Assembly: GCA_016793095.1 (NCBI GenBank)
Contig: JAEUJQ010000032.1
Location: 310,001 to 374,000 of the forward strand
DNA: 64,000 nt
Reading direction: 5' to 3'
From: Myxococcaceae bacterium
GTDB lineage: Bacteria > Myxococcota > Myxococcia > Myxococcales > Myxococcaceae
This document shows positions 1 through 7,923 of the stretch, one piece after another. Made by a program: the position numbers and the translations under genes. Position 1 is the first letter of the stretch. Each line of letters begins with the position of its first letter. Below the pieces are notes generated by a model. The model made no database searches, was not told the origin of the DNA, and worked only from the letters and a program-made list of their open reading frames with translations.

Positions 1-1
1 A

Positions 2-151
2 ACGGCGGCGCGGGTCTTCGGCATCTCCAATGACCTGAAGGGCGTGCCCATCGCGGTCAAGGCCTTCGCGCCGACCGAGCTCGCCTCTGCCCGCGACTGG
101 TGCCAGCGCGCACGGCTCACGCGGGCTTCTGGAGCAGCTCCTTCTCGATGA
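2..151 (+). CDS. C-terminal end of an unidentified protein (partial)
   Basis: An open frame runs in from the left edge and stops at 149-151. It encodes about 49 residues that look like real protein (VFGISNDLKGVPIAVKAF, then ELASARDWC). The final hydrophobic strand followed by an acidic/Ala helix resembles the end of SpoIIAA-like/STAS proteins, but the fragment is too short to assign. It is convergent with the thioredoxin gene and overlaps its 3' end by about 35 bp. The last dozen residues, inside the overlap, look less protein-like. Confidence 0.45.
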   Translation, partial: TAARVFGISNDLKGVPIAVKAFAPTELASARDWCQRARLTRASGAAPSR

Positions 152-494
152 GCTCGCGGTGGTAGTGCCCGGCCCGGAAGCCCACCACCCGCTCGAACTC
201 GCGGCCCTTGCGGAAGTAGAGCACCGTCGGAGTGCCGCTCACCTTCAGCTTCGAGGCGAGCTTCGGGGCGCGCGCGACGTCGAGCTCGCCGACCTTGAGG
301 CGCCCCTTGAAGTCGCGAGACAGCTGCATCACCACGGGCTCGAGCAGCTTGCAGGGGCCACAGCCCTGGCTCCACACGTCGAGGAGCACGGGCGTGGGGC
401 TGTCGAGCACCTCCTTGCGGAAGTTGTCCTCGGTGATGGTGACGACCTCGTGCGTCTCAGGCTCGAGGCCCAGCAGCTTCGTGAACCAACCCAT
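117..494 (-). CDS. Thioredoxin-family protein
   Basis: 125 residues with a thioredoxin fold and the active site WSQGCGPC (Cys45, Cys48), followed by the conserved cis-Pro loop GTPTVLYF. No signal peptide is visible, so it should act in the cytoplasm as a dithiol/disulfide reductase. It is the last gene of the minus-strand molybdoenzyme operon, 36 bp after the preceding stop. That position suggests it supplies reducing equivalents or protects thiols for the sulfur/molybdenum chemistry encoded upstream; this role is inferred. The N-terminal extension before the first strand is slightly longer than in a minimal thioredoxin. Confidence 0.9.
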   Translation of the reverse strand: MGWFTKLLGLEPETHEVVTITEDNFRKEVLDSPTPVLLDVWSQGCGPCKLLEPVVMQLSRDFKGRLKVGELDVARAPKLASKLKVSGTPTVLYFRKGREFERVVGFRAGHYHRELIEKELLQKPA

Positions 495-530
495 GCGGCG
501 TAGGAGCCCGCGGCCCCGCGAGAGGGTTCG

Positions 531-890
531 TCAGAGGGCGATGTCGTGGCGGGTGTCGTCGAGCAGCACGAGCGTGCGGCGGGCCCGCTCGATCCACGGC
601 CGCCACGCCGCCGCCGTCGAGGGGTACTCGCTGGCCAACGCCTCGTACTGCGCGAGCTGCGCGCGGGTGAAGTCGGCGAGGCGATCGACCATCGCGATGA
701 GCTCATCGGCCGTCTGCGCCGACCGCAGGATGTCCACCAGCATGCGCGGCCGCTCGTTGACGCGCACGCTCGCCTCGGTGAGCCGCGCCAGCACCAGCAG
801 CTCGTTGCGGGTGAGGTACACCCCGCTCTTCGCGGGCGTCATGAAGGTGCGCGCGAGCGCTTCGAAGGGGCCGGCGTCGCGGGTGGTCAT
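531..890 (-). CDS. Hypothetical helical protein of the molybdoenzyme operon
   Basis: 119 residues starting MTTRDAGPFEAL. The start ATG overlaps the stop of the preceding gene (ATGA), which fixes the start and implies translational coupling. The sequence looks all-helical (LTRNELLVLARLTEA, TADELIAMVDRLADFTRAQ), with no signal peptide, Cys cluster or membrane segment. I do not recognise the family. Position after the TorD-like chaperone and polyferredoxin suggests an accessory or maturation role. Confidence 0.75.
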   Translation of the reverse strand: MTTRDAGPFEALARTFMTPAKSGVYLTRNELLVLARLTEASVRVNERPRMLVDILRSAQTADELIAMVDRLADFTRAQLAQYEALASEYPSTAAAWRPWIERARRTLVLLDDTRHDIAL

Positions 891-1678
891 GGCGCCACTC
901 CGAGGTGCGGGTAGGCCCTGCGGAAGCCGTCGTCGGTGAGCTGACATGGGCGGAATGACGTCTGGGCGAGCGCCGCCTCGAGGTCGTTGGGCACGCGGGC
1001 GTCGACGCCCAGCTGCGCGGCGAGCTCGTCCCCGGCCCTGCGCACCCAGAGCGTGAACGGCGGGCCGAGCACCGTCTCGGGGGGCCAGGCGCGGCGGCGC
1101 GACGGCGCGAGCGCCCACGAGGTCGCGACCCAGACCTCCTTCGGCGAGCCGGTCACGCGGCGGAGCGGATCACCCTCGAACGACGTGTCGATGGCGAGAT
1201 CGGCCGCGACGCGATGGGCTGGCTCGGCCCGGGGCGCGGTGGTGACCGTGAGTTCGAGCTCACCGACGGGGAGCGCCGCGCCGAGGTCCGCGAAGAGCCC
1301 ATTGAGCGCTGCGGAGCGCGTCCCTTCAGGCCACCACTCGAGCAGCACGGCGCGCTGGGGCGCCGCGAACTCCACCAGCCGGCGCGCGTGCTCGAAGCGA
1401 GGGCCCGCGGCGTCCACCACGTCGACGAACGGCCCCTCCGCGTCGAGCGCCTTCGCGGCCTCGGCCCACAGCGACGGCGCGACGTGTACGTGGTGCGCGC
1501 GCTGCTGCTCGAGCAGGCCCTTCAGCACCGCGCCCACCTTCGGCGGCTGCACCACGAAGACGACGTACGCGGCGTCGAGGCCGTTGAAGCCGAAGAGCGC
1601 GTTGTAGAGCCGCGCCAGCCAGGCGTCGTCTTGGTTCGCGGTCACCAACCCGAAGACGCGCGTCGAGGGGCGGATCAT
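887..1678 (-). CDS. Hypothetical protein with a shikimate-dehydrogenase-like N-terminus
   Basis: 263 residues. The chosen ATG (1676-1678) overlaps the stop of the preceding mini-ORF (ATGA). The first 50 residues (RVFGLVTANQDD, YNALFGFNGLDAAYV) follow the opening strand-helix-strand pattern of AroE-type substrate-binding domains, but the usual Ser/Lys catalytic signature is not evident and no Gly-rich NAD(P) loop is seen. I would not call it an enzyme. It sits between the polyferredoxin and a small helical protein in the molybdoenzyme operon, so an accessory role is possible. Confidence 0.75.
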   Translation of the reverse strand: MIRPSTRVFGLVTANQDDAWLARLYNALFGFNGLDAAYVVFVVQPPKVGAVLKGLLEQQRAHHVHVAPSLWAEAAKALDAEGPFVDVVDAAGPRFEHARRLVEFAAPQRAVLLEWWPEGTRSAALNGLFADLGAALPVGELELTVTTAPRAEPAHRVAADLAIDTSFEGDPLRRVTGSPKEVWVATSWALAPSRRRAWPPETVLGPPFTLWVRRAGDELAAQLGVDARVPNDLEAALAQTSFRPCQLTDDGFRRAYPHLGVAP

Positions 1679-1776
1679 GCGCTCGCTCCCGGCCGTGGCG
1701 GCAGGGCGTGCGCACGGCGCGCCTCGTCCTGGCGTGGGCTCGACCACCGGTGGCCGCGCGGCGAGGGGCCACTCAT
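1675..1776 (-). CDS. 33-codon mini-ORF created by a junction duplication
   Basis: ATG at 1776 overlaps the polyferredoxin stop (ATGA), and its TGA (1675-1677) overlaps the ATG of the next gene. Its second half (QDEARRAHALPPRPGASA) is a drifted copy of the polyferredoxin C-terminus (QDDEARALHGLPPRPPGASA). It probably arose by duplication across the gene junction. It may serve only to keep ribosomes coupled; a functional peptide is not implied. Confidence 0.35.
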   Translation of the reverse strand: MSGPSPRGHRWSSPRQDEARRAHALPPRPGASA

Positions 1777-1850
1777 GCGCTGGCTCCCGGCGGACGTGGC
1801 GGCAGACCGTGTAGCGCCCGGGCCTCGTCGTCCTGTCCGATGCAGCGTGG
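1675..1850. repeat. Degenerate tandem duplication at the polyferredoxin 3' junction
   Basis: Starting at 1675 and again at 1773 (98 bp apart), the sequences share tcatgcgct, gctcccggc, cgtggcggcag and gcctcgtc, with a 3-nt indel and scattered substitutions over roughly 65 bp. Each copy contains the end of the polyferredoxin frame plus an ATGA overlap. The divergence suggests it is older than the duplication at the other end of the same gene. Confidence 0.7.
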
Positions 1851-2858
1851 ACAGAGCGCGTCTCCCCCGTCGTACTTGAAGCGCGCCCCGCACTCGCCGC
1901 AGTCCTTCACCTGGAAGCGCGCGAGGCTCACTGGCTGCGACTCCAGGAACCGCGCGGGCTCGAAGCGCTTCGCGACGGTGATGGAGCCGGGAGCGCAGGC
2001 GTCGTGGCACGCGCGACACTTGAGGCACCGCCCCGTCTCGAAGCGCACCTCGTCCTGCGCGCGGGAGGCCGTGAGCGCGGCCGTCGGGCACACGCTCACG
2101 CACTGCATACAGCCGGTGCAGGTGACGACGTCGAGCGCCTTCAGCGAGGTGAACGGCACCTCGTCGGCCTCGAGCACGGCGGGCGGCCGGGCGCGGGTCA
2201 CGTGCTTCAGCGCCGCGAGCAGCCGCTCCCGTCGCGCCGGCAGGGGGCGCTCGCGCAGCCTCGAAGGCTCGAGCGTGCCGGCGCCGAGGGGCGCCAACGC
2301 GAGCGGCCCGGCCGTGGAGGGGGCTGGCGCGAGACCGGGGAGGAGCCGCCGCAGCAGCGCGCGCCGGGAGTCCGCCACCGCCGGCTTCTCTGGCAGGACC
2401 GGCGCCGCGCCCGGCTTCACCACCGTCACCAGCCGCGCCTCGAAGCCGCTGGCGAGGAGGAAGGTGTTCGCCTGCTCGAGGCGCTCGAGCACCACGGCGC
2501 GGTGTTCTCGGCAGGCCTGGCAGCCGGCGCCATCGACCTTCACGTTGCCGTGTCTCAGCGCGAGCGTGATGAGGTCTTCGACGGCCAGCACCTGCAGGCA
2601 CAGCGTGGGGCCGCACGCGAGCGACGGACCGGCGGTCGCCATGAAGGCGCCCACGTCAGCTACGCCGCTGAAGGCCTCGTCCGGGCACGCGGGCTGGCAC
2701 AGGCCGCACCGGGTGCACGCCGCGAGCTCGACCTTCACCGAGCTGCGCGGGCCGTCGAGCGTGATGGCGCCCGTGGGGCAGGCGTCGACGCACGCCCGGC
2801 ACGCCGCCGAGGTCGAGCGCGTTCGAACGCAAGCCTCCCAGCGCAACGAGAGCGTCAA
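1773..2858 (-). CDS. Polyferredoxin with C-terminal zinc ribbon (4Fe-4S protein)
   Basis: 361 residues from a TTG start (MTLSLRWEACVR...). The TTG overlaps an upstream stop (TTGA) and lies 8 nt after GAGGAG. An ATG at 3005 is also in frame, but that extension runs through the 110-bp repeats and lacks protein character. The N-terminal module has CX2CX3CP (CRACVDACP) with an extra upstream Cys, then CTRCGLCQPACP. A central region has CGPTLC and CQACREH. The C-terminal module has CTGCMQCVSVCP and CLKCRACHDAC, followed by a Cys-pair zinc ribbon (CGECG...CPRC). No signal peptide or Tat motif is seen, so it is probably cytoplasmic, unlike the Tat-exported enzyme upstream. It may carry electrons to or from the membrane complex or help cluster assembly. 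Confidence 0.85.
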   Translation of the reverse strand: MTLSLRWEACVRTRSTSAACRACVDACPTGAITLDGPRSSVKVELAACTRCGLCQPACPDEAFSGVADVGAFMATAGPSLACGPTLCLQVLAVEDLITLALRHGNVKVDGAGCQACREHRAVVLERLEQANTFLLASGFEARLVTVVKPGAAPVLPEKPAVADSRRALLRRLLPGLAPAPSTAGPLALAPLGAGTLEPSRLRERPLPARRERLLAALKHVTRARPPAVLEADEVPFTSLKALDVVTCTGCMQCVSVCPTAALTASRAQDEVRFETGRCLKCRACHDACAPGSITVAKRFEPARFLESQPVSLARFQVKDCGECGARFKYDGGDALCPRCIGQDDEARALHGLPPRPPGASA

Positions 2859-2968
2859 GGAGCGGGCTCCTCGTGGTGCTGCTCGGGCATGCCATGGGCG
2901 CGCGCGCGGCTGACGGCGGCGGTCGAGCGCGCTGGGAGGCGCAGCTGTCGCTGCAGCGAGAGCGTCAC
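2855..2968 (-). CDS. 37-codon mini-ORF in 110-bp tandem repeat (copy adjacent to polyferredoxin)
   Basis: GTG start at 2968 overlaps the preceding mini-ORF stop (GTGA). Its TGA (2855-2857) overlaps the polyferredoxin TTG start. The peptide begins VTLSLQRQLRLPARST, aligning with the polyferredoxin N-terminus, and ends QHHEEPAP, aligning with the TorD-like C-terminus. Cluster-ligand Cys residues are absent. This is probably a duplication by-product that preserves coupling. Confidence 0.35.
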   Translation of the reverse strand: MTLSLQRQLRLPARSTAAVSRARAHGMPEQHHEEPAP

Positions 2969-3080
2969 GCGGGGAGCTCCTCGTGGTGCTGCTCGGGCAC
3001 GCCATGGGCCCGCGCGCGGCTGACGGCGGCGGTCGAGCGCGCTCGGAGGCGCAGCTGTCGCTGCAGCGAGAGCGTCACGC
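2861..3080. repeat. Two near-identical 110-bp tandem repeats at the torD-like/polyferredoxin junction
   Basis: 2861-2970 and 2971-3080 align base for base with 6 mismatches (104 of 110 identical by hand count). Flanks continue at lower similarity into the torD-like 3' end (tcctcgtggtgct near 3088-3100) and the polyferredoxin 5' end (ggtcgagcgcg near 2811-2821). Each unit carries a GAGGAG ribosome-binding motif, an NTGA stop-start overlap and a 37-codon open frame. Confidence 0.95.
2965..3078 (-). CDS. 37-codon mini-ORF in 110-bp tandem repeat (copy adjacent to torD-like gene)
   Basis: GTG start at 3078 overlaps the torD-like stop (GTGA), and the TGA at 2965-2967 overlaps the next mini-ORF start. 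The peptide begins VTLSLQRQLRLRARST and ends QHHEELPA, matching the last residues of the TorD-like protein (QHHEELAA). It lies 2-3 nt after GAGGAACTC in the torD-like tail, so it could be translated by coupling. Confidence 0.35.
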   Translation of the reverse strand: MTLSLQRQLRLRARSTAAVSRARAHGVPEQHHEELPA

Positions 3081-3665
3081 GGCGAGTTCCTCGTGGTGCT
3101 GGTGGAGCAGGTGCAGCACCGCGTCGGCGCCGTCCCGGTAGAGCTCGGTGCGGGCGCTGCGCTTCACCGCGAGCAGGTAGAGGGGCGCCCAGGCGAGCAG
3201 GTGGTCGGTGAGCAGCTCGCGCTCGACGGCCCGCGCCTGCCGCGCCTCGTCGTCGGACGCGGCGTCGGCTTCCCGCGCGCACAGCAGCGCCATCAGCTCG
3301 AGCTCGATGCCGAGGTGGTCGGGCGACAGCGAGCGGACCGTGCCGAGCTCGGCCTCGAAGCCGTACTTCGTCAGGAACACCGCCAGCGGGTTCGCGCCGC
3401 CCGACTCGATCATCGCGTCGTCGCGCCGGTAGAACGACTCGTAGGGCACGACGTTCACGACGGTGACGTGCGCGAAGTCGGCGTCGAAGGTCGCCACCCG
3501 CCGCGCCTCGGGGAACAGCGCGTCAGCGTCGGCCGAGCGCGTGAAGGCCGGCAGCAGCGCCCTCCCCTGCTCGCCGCGCAGCACCTCGGCGAACGCGTCG
3601 TCCACCTCCTTGACGAAGAGCCGGGAGAGGAACGTGTAGAGCCTGGCGCGCGCGCGGGGGTCCAT
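3075..3665 (-). CDS. TorD/DmsD-family molybdoenzyme chaperone
   Basis: 196 residues, the usual size for the TorD/NarJ family of cytoplasmic chaperones that bind Tat signals of molybdoenzymes and assist cofactor loading. Recognisable signatures are YTFLSRLF near the N-terminus, VPYESFYRRDD in the middle and DHLGIELELMALL in the second half. It starts 3 bp after the stop of the molybdoenzyme catalytic subunit, its likely client. The 3' end (HHEELAA) has been duplicated downstream. Confidence 0.88.
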   Translation of the reverse strand: MDPRARARLYTFLSRLFVKEVDDAFAEVLRGEQGRALLPAFTRSADADALFPEARRVATFDADFAHVTVVNVVPYESFYRRDDAMIESGGANPLAVFLTKYGFEAELGTVRSLSPDHLGIELELMALLCAREADAASDDEARQARAVERELLTDHLLAWAPLYLLAVKRSARTELYRDGADAVLHLLHQHHEELAA

Positions 3666-3668
3666 TCG

Positions 3669-6600
3669 TCAGCCTGTCGGCATCTTGTACGCGCTCCTCG
3701 CGAGCGGCACCCAGGGCCGCTTGAGGTGTTCGGGGCGGCGCAGCCCACCGGGTCCCGGCGCGGGCCGCGTGAGCTCGTCGCGCCACACCTGGTACGTCTT
3801 GAAGGTGGCGGCGATGTCGACGGAGAGGTCGCCGATCTTCTCGCCGGGCGCCGGCTGCTCGAGCAGCACCTTCTGGTGCCAGCAGTGCATGCCCGACACC
3901 GGGTCCGGGTGCGGGTGGTGCACCGCGTTCTGCCAGACGCCCGAGAGGCCGTCCCAGCTGATGTTGTCGAGGTCCTTGTTGAAGTCCGCGTAGGGCCAGC
4001 CGCGCTCACCGAACTCCTTCGTGGGCGTGACGCGCAGCTTCGAGATGCCCTCCACGGGGCTCAACGTGCGCTTCGAGCCCTCCTCCTTCAGGGCCGCCAC
4101 GGGCGCGCCGAGGCCCATCACGCCGAGGGGCTTCTCGAAGCCCTCGATGGGCACCGCCTTCACGACGCGCCAGCGGCCCGCGTGGTGCGAGCAGGCCAGC
4201 GTCCCCGGCGCGACGCCCTCGGTGGGCATGGCCATCGCGATGAAGAAGCCCGCCTCGAGCTTCGACATCGTGTCGACGACGCGCACCTTCACCGGCTGCC
4301 CGCGCTTGAAGCCCAGGCGCTCGGCGTCCTTCGTGTTGATCCACAGCGGGTTGTGGTTCTGGCTGATCTCCATCAGCCACTTCGAGTTCACCGAGCGCGT
4401 GTGGATGTTGTACGGCAGCCGGAAGATGGGGTTGAGCGCGAAGGCGTTCGGCTCGGTCATGTACTGGTGGTGCACGTGCGTGACGACGTGCACCATCGCG
4501 TCGCGCTGCTCCTTCGTGCGCGGGTAGATGGGAATGGCGTACTCGGGCCAGCCCCAGTCCTTGAACCAGCGCGCGTAGAACTCCATCTTGCGCGACGGCG
4601 TCGGGAACCCGAGCGCGAGGCGCCCGCCGGGCCGCTTCACGCCGACGTTGTGCCGGCCCTCCTTCGTCTCGACGTAGAGCTGCTGCGTGCGCGCGTCGGT
4701 CTTCACGTCGGCGAGCGGGTACTCGACCAGGCCGCCCCAGAACTGCGGCTCCTTCACCTTGACGAGCTGCTTCTCCTCGTCGACGTGCAGCTCCTCCTCG
4801 TGCTGGTCGTAGACGTCGACGCGCTCGGTCCACGCGCCGCGGTCACGCAGCAGGTCGTAGTTCGGGTACTTCACCGCGAAGGCGGCGAGCCTCTTCTCGA
4901 CGTCGCTCTTCGCGCTCTGCGCCTTCAGCTGGGCGGCCTGCGCGGCGGCGGCCCTCAGCTTCGGCAGCGTGCCGAACGCGGCGTTGTAGTACTCGGCGAT
5001 GGTGACGGGCTTGCCCGGGTTCTCGCGGCTCTCCCAGTACTTGCGGATGCCGAGGCTGCCGTCGGGATCGACGTGGTGGAACAGCAGGTTGATCCACAGC
5101 TCGTTCTCCTCCCAGATCTCCCCCAGGCCCGCCTTCACGTGCGCCTCGAGGGTGGCCCTCGCGGGGTCCTTCGGCTCCCAGCCCGACTTCTCGAGCGCGA
5201 CGCGCAGCACCGGTTGGCGGAAGCCGAGCCACGCCTCGGTGTTGGTGGGCTCGGAGTGCTGGTCGTGCCGCTCGCCCGAGATCCCGACCGGAAGGATGTA
5301 GTCCATGAACCAGTTCGTCTCCGACCAGGTCGGCGACGGGTTGAAGGTGAGCTCGAGCTTCGTCTCGTCTCGCAGCACCTCGATCCACCGGAAGCCGTCG
5401 GGGTTGATCCACACCGGGTTGTACTGGCGGGGAATCCACACCGAGAGCTTCTGCGGCACCGAGAGGCCCTTCGCGCGCCACTTGTCCTGCCAGGCGGTGT
5501 CCGAGAGCAGGTGCGGCAGCAGGTACGACAGCTCGTAGCTCGAGAGCGGCCACTCGGGCGGGTACGACAGCTCGTTCCACGCGTCGACCTTCGCGGGCTT
5601 CTCGCCCACGCACGCGACGCCGCCCTTGCCGGCGACGGCGATCATGCGGCCCTCTTCCTGCCCGAGCGCGCCGACGCCGTTGAAGTTCCCGGTGAGGCCC
5701 AGCAGGAAGATGCCGGTGCGGCCAGACGCCATCCACCCGCCGCGGTTGCCCGAGCCCGCCGCGCGCCAGAAGAACGACGAGATGCGGTTGCCCGCATACA
5801 GCACGAACTCGTACAGCCTCTCGAGCTTCTCGAGGGGAACGCGGCACTCCTCGGCGGCCCACTCGAGCGTGTAGCGGCCGTAGAGGTCGAGCAGCAGGGC
5901 CTCGAAGTCCTCGAACGTGTTCCCCTTCGGCAGCGCGGCGATCAGCCCGCGGTCGAGCAGCAGCTTCAGCTCGTCGGCGTCGTCGAGCAGGTCGTGCCAG
6001 TTCCACCACTCGCGCACGAACTCGCGGTCGTACTTCTTCTCGCGAAGCAGGCGCGCGCCCAGCGCCAGGTACAGCGCCGACTCGGTGCCCGGCCACACCG
6101 GGATCCACAGGTCTGCGATGGCGGCGGAGTTCGACAGCCGCGGGTCCATCACCACCAGCTTCGCGCCCTTCTTCCGGGCCTTCGCGATCTGCCCGGCCGA
6201 CTGCTGGAAGTAGTGGCCCGCGTCGGCGGCGTGCGAGCTCTGCAGGAAGATGAGGCGTGAGTTCGCCCAGTCGGGGGCGCTGCGGTCGTCGTTCACCCAG
6301 AGCAGGCTCGACATGCGCGCGCCGGCCGAGCAGATGTTCGTGTGCGAGTTCTGGCAGTCCTGCCCGAGGCTCGCCCACACGCGCGGCGTGAAGCCCGACT
6401 CGTTGGGCCGCCCCACGTGGTGCATGATCGCCTTCTTCGACGCGGCGTCGCCCCGCTGCAGCGTCTCGCGCATCTTCTTGCCAATCGTCGACAGGGCCTC
6501 GTCCCACGTCGTGCGCACCCACTTGCCGTCTCCGCGCTTCGAGCCCGGCGCGCGCTTCAACGGGAAGGGGATGCGATCGGGGTCGTACATCTGGCTGCCC

Positions 6601-7013
6601 ACGGCGTAGCCCTTGGCGCAGTTGCGGCCGAGGCTCGCGGTGTGGAGCGGGTTGCCCATGAACTTGCGGACGACGAGGGTCTCCTTGTCGACCCACGCGG
6701 TGAGCCCACAGGCCGCCTCGCAGTTGTTGCAGATGGTGGGCACCAGCACGTGCTCGTGCACCTTCACCTCGGCGCGCCCGATGCCGCCGCGCTTCCAGTC
6801 GTCGCCCGACAGCTCGCGCCAGCCGCCCCACTTCTCGACCGGCGGGTAGCTGGCGAAGTTGCCGTTCACCACCGGCACCTTGTCGAACGTCGTCGGGAGC
6901 GGCTGGCCCGCCTTTGCCTCGGGGATGAAGGAGCGCACCGCGCCGACCGCCACCGCCGTCGCGCCGCCGGTGACCGCCGCTGCCTTGATGAAGTCGCGTC
7001 GATTGAGCGTCAT
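3669..7013 (-). CDS. Tat-exported molybdopterin oxidoreductase, catalytic subunit (Psr/Soe/Ttr-like branch)
   Basis: 1114 residues. A twin-arginine signal (RRDFIK, residues 5-10) precedes a hydrophobic Ala/Val stretch, so the enzyme should be periplasmic. The N-terminal [4Fe-4S] motif is CX2CX3C (Cys95, 98, 102) plus Cys132 in GRNCAKG. Cys228 in HTNICSAGAR is the likely Mo/W ligand. A molybdopterin-dinucleotide-binding domain occupies the C-terminal third (HTRSVNSKWLMEISQNHNPL). It is followed by the chaperone gene and preceded by NrfD and four-cluster subunits, the composition of polysulfide/thiosulfate/tetrathionate reductases and SoeABC sulfite dehydrogenase. The substrate cannot be read from the sequence; a sulfur oxyanion is plausible given the neighbouring operon. 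It is somewhat longer than a typical PsrA. Confidence 0.88.
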   Translation of the reverse strand: MTLNRRDFIKAAAVTGGATAVAVGAVRSFIPEAKAGQPLPTTFDKVPVVNGNFASYPPVEKWGGWRELSGDDWKRGGIGRAEVKVHEHVLVPTICNNCEAACGLTAWVDKETLVVRKFMGNPLHTASLGRNCAKGYAVGSQMYDPDRIPFPLKRAPGSKRGDGKWVRTTWDEALSTIGKKMRETLQRGDAASKKAIMHHVGRPNESGFTPRVWASLGQDCQNSHTNICSAGARMSSLLWVNDDRSAPDWANSRLIFLQSSHAADAGHYFQQSAGQIAKARKKGAKLVVMDPRLSNSAAIADLWIPVWPGTESALYLALGARLLREKKYDREFVREWWNWHDLLDDADELKLLLDRGLIAALPKGNTFEDFEALLLDLYGRYTLEWAAEECRVPLEKLERLYEFVLYAGNRISSFFWRAAGSGNRGGWMASGRTGIFLLGLTGNFNGVGALGQEEGRMIAVAGKGGVACVGEKPAKVDAWNELSYPPEWPLSSYELSYLLPHLLSDTAWQDKWRAKGLSVPQKLSVWIPRQYNPVWINPDGFRWIEVLRDETKLELTFNPSPTWSETNWFMDYILPVGISGERHDQHSEPTNTEAWLGFRQPVLRVALEKSGWEPKDPARATLEAHVKAGLGEIWEENELWINLLFHHVDPDGSLGIRKYWESRENPGKPVTIAEYYNAAFGTLPKLRAAAAQAAQLKAQSAKSDVEKRLAAFAVKYPNYDLLRDRGAWTERVDVYDQHEEELHVDEEKQLVKVKEPQFWGGLVEYPLADVKTDARTQQLYVETKEGRHNVGVKRPGGRLALGFPTPSRKMEFYARWFKDWGWPEYAIPIYPRTKEQRDAMVHVVTHVHHQYMTEPNAFALNPIFRLPYNIHTRSVNSKWLMEISQNHNPLWINTKDAERLGFKRGQPVKVRVVDTMSKLEAGFFIAMAMPTEGVAPGTLACSHHAGRWRVVKAVPIEGFEKPLGVMGLGAPVAALKEEGSKRTLSPVEGISKLRVTPTKEFGERGWPYADFNKDLDNISWDGLSGVWQNAVHHPHPDPVSGMHCWHQKVLLEQPAPGEKIGDLSVDIAATFKTYQVWRDELTRPAPGPGGLRRPEHLKRPWVPLARSAYKMPTG

Positions 7014-7023
7014 CGGAAGATCC

Positions 7024-7923
7024 TCACGAGAGCGGGAGCAGCTGCGGCGCGATGAGCCACGCGTGCTTCACCATCCACAAGCCGGCGAGCGCCGACACCG
7101 CCGCGAAGCGCAGCGCGACCGGCCGGTTCACCTTCGCCGAGAGGAAGCCGAGCGCCGCCGGCAGCACGAAGCCGAAGACGAGGCCCGCGGCGAAGAGCGC
7201 CCCGAGCCGCCCCGAGACGAGGGTGTGAATGACGTACTCGGCCTCTTCGGACTTCTGGGGCGCGAACACCACCTCGCCGAGGAAGATGAGCAGCGCGACG
7301 GCCGCCGACAGCGAGAGCACCCAGCCCAGCGAGATGGACTCCTCGTTCGTGGGCGAGCCGAGGATGAGGAACGTCGCGCTGCCCGACAGCGTCGCGGCGA
7401 GCAGCATCTGCGCCGTCTCGGTGGGCATGCTCCACACCTCGCGCGCGTTCGCCTGGCCCATGAGCGCGGCGGTGTAGATGGTCGCGAAGAAGGCCAGCAC
7501 CACCGTGGGCACGATGAGCCTGTCGTAGAGCGCGTCGTTCTTCTTCCACCAGGCGAACACCATCAACGCGAGCAGGCCGGAGTACGCGCTCAACAGCCAC
7601 GCGCCGATGTTGATGGCCGACGTGGTGTGGGGCCAGACGAACATGTGCCAGAAGCGGAACATCTGGTGCAGGTCGAGCACCGTGAAGAGCAGCGTCAGCC
7701 CGATGAAGGCGAAGCCGACGAGGGGCATCCACCGGCGGTAGAAAGCGCGGCTCTGGCCGTAGCGGTGCATCATCGCCACGCCGACGAGGAGCACGCCGGT
7801 GCCGACGCTCTTCGCCCACATGTTCATGGTGACGTACCAGCCCCACAACACGCCGCTGTGGAGCGCGTCGAGGGTGACGGTGGCCGACTGCAGCACCGGG
7901 GCGTCTGCGGTGAGCGGGTCCAT
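7024..7923 (-). CDS. NrfD/PsrC-type quinone-interacting membrane subunit
   Basis: 299 residues with about eight hydrophobic segments, the NrfD/PsrC pattern. An N-terminal helix (LHSGVLWGWYVTMNMW) and a Trp/His-rich loop (FRFWHMFVWPHT) are visible. The start ATG overlaps the stop of the iron-sulfur subunit gene (TGATG), so the two are coupled. Such subunits exchange electrons with menaquinone or ubiquinone and anchor the iron-sulfur and molybdenum subunits on the periplasmic face. The catalytic subunit gene follows after 10 bp. Confidence 0.88.
   Translation of the reverse strand: MDPLTADAPVLQSATVTLDALHSGVLWGWYVTMNMWAKSVGTGVLLVGVAMMHRYGQSRAFYRRWMPLVGFAFIGLTLLFTVLDLHQMFRFWHMFVWPHTTSAINIGAWLLSAYSGLLALMVFAWWKKNDALYDRLIVPTVVLAFFATIYTAALMGQANAREVWSMPTETAQMLLAATLSGSATFLILGSPTNEESISLGWVLSLSAAVALLIFLGEVVFAPQKSEEAEYVIHTLVSGRLGALFAAGLVFGFVLPAALGFLSAKVNRPVALRFAAVSALAGLWMVKHAWLIAPQLLPLS

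Noticed and set aside
2656-3005. Upstream ATG starts (2895 in another frame, 3005 in frame) for the polyferredoxin
   Set aside because: They fall inside the 110-bp repeats and give Arg/Ala/Pro-rich sequence. The TTG at 2858 has a GAGGAG site at the right distance and an overlap that matches the other junctions.
3093-6260. A 1055-codon open frame on the plus strand opposite the molybdoenzyme gene
   Set aside because: It is a shadow of GC-rich third positions: Arg/His/Val-rich composition with no domains, while the opposite frame has cofactor motifs throughout. Similar long shadows opposite 11561-14434, 22160-26036 and 29328-32402 were discarded for the same reason.
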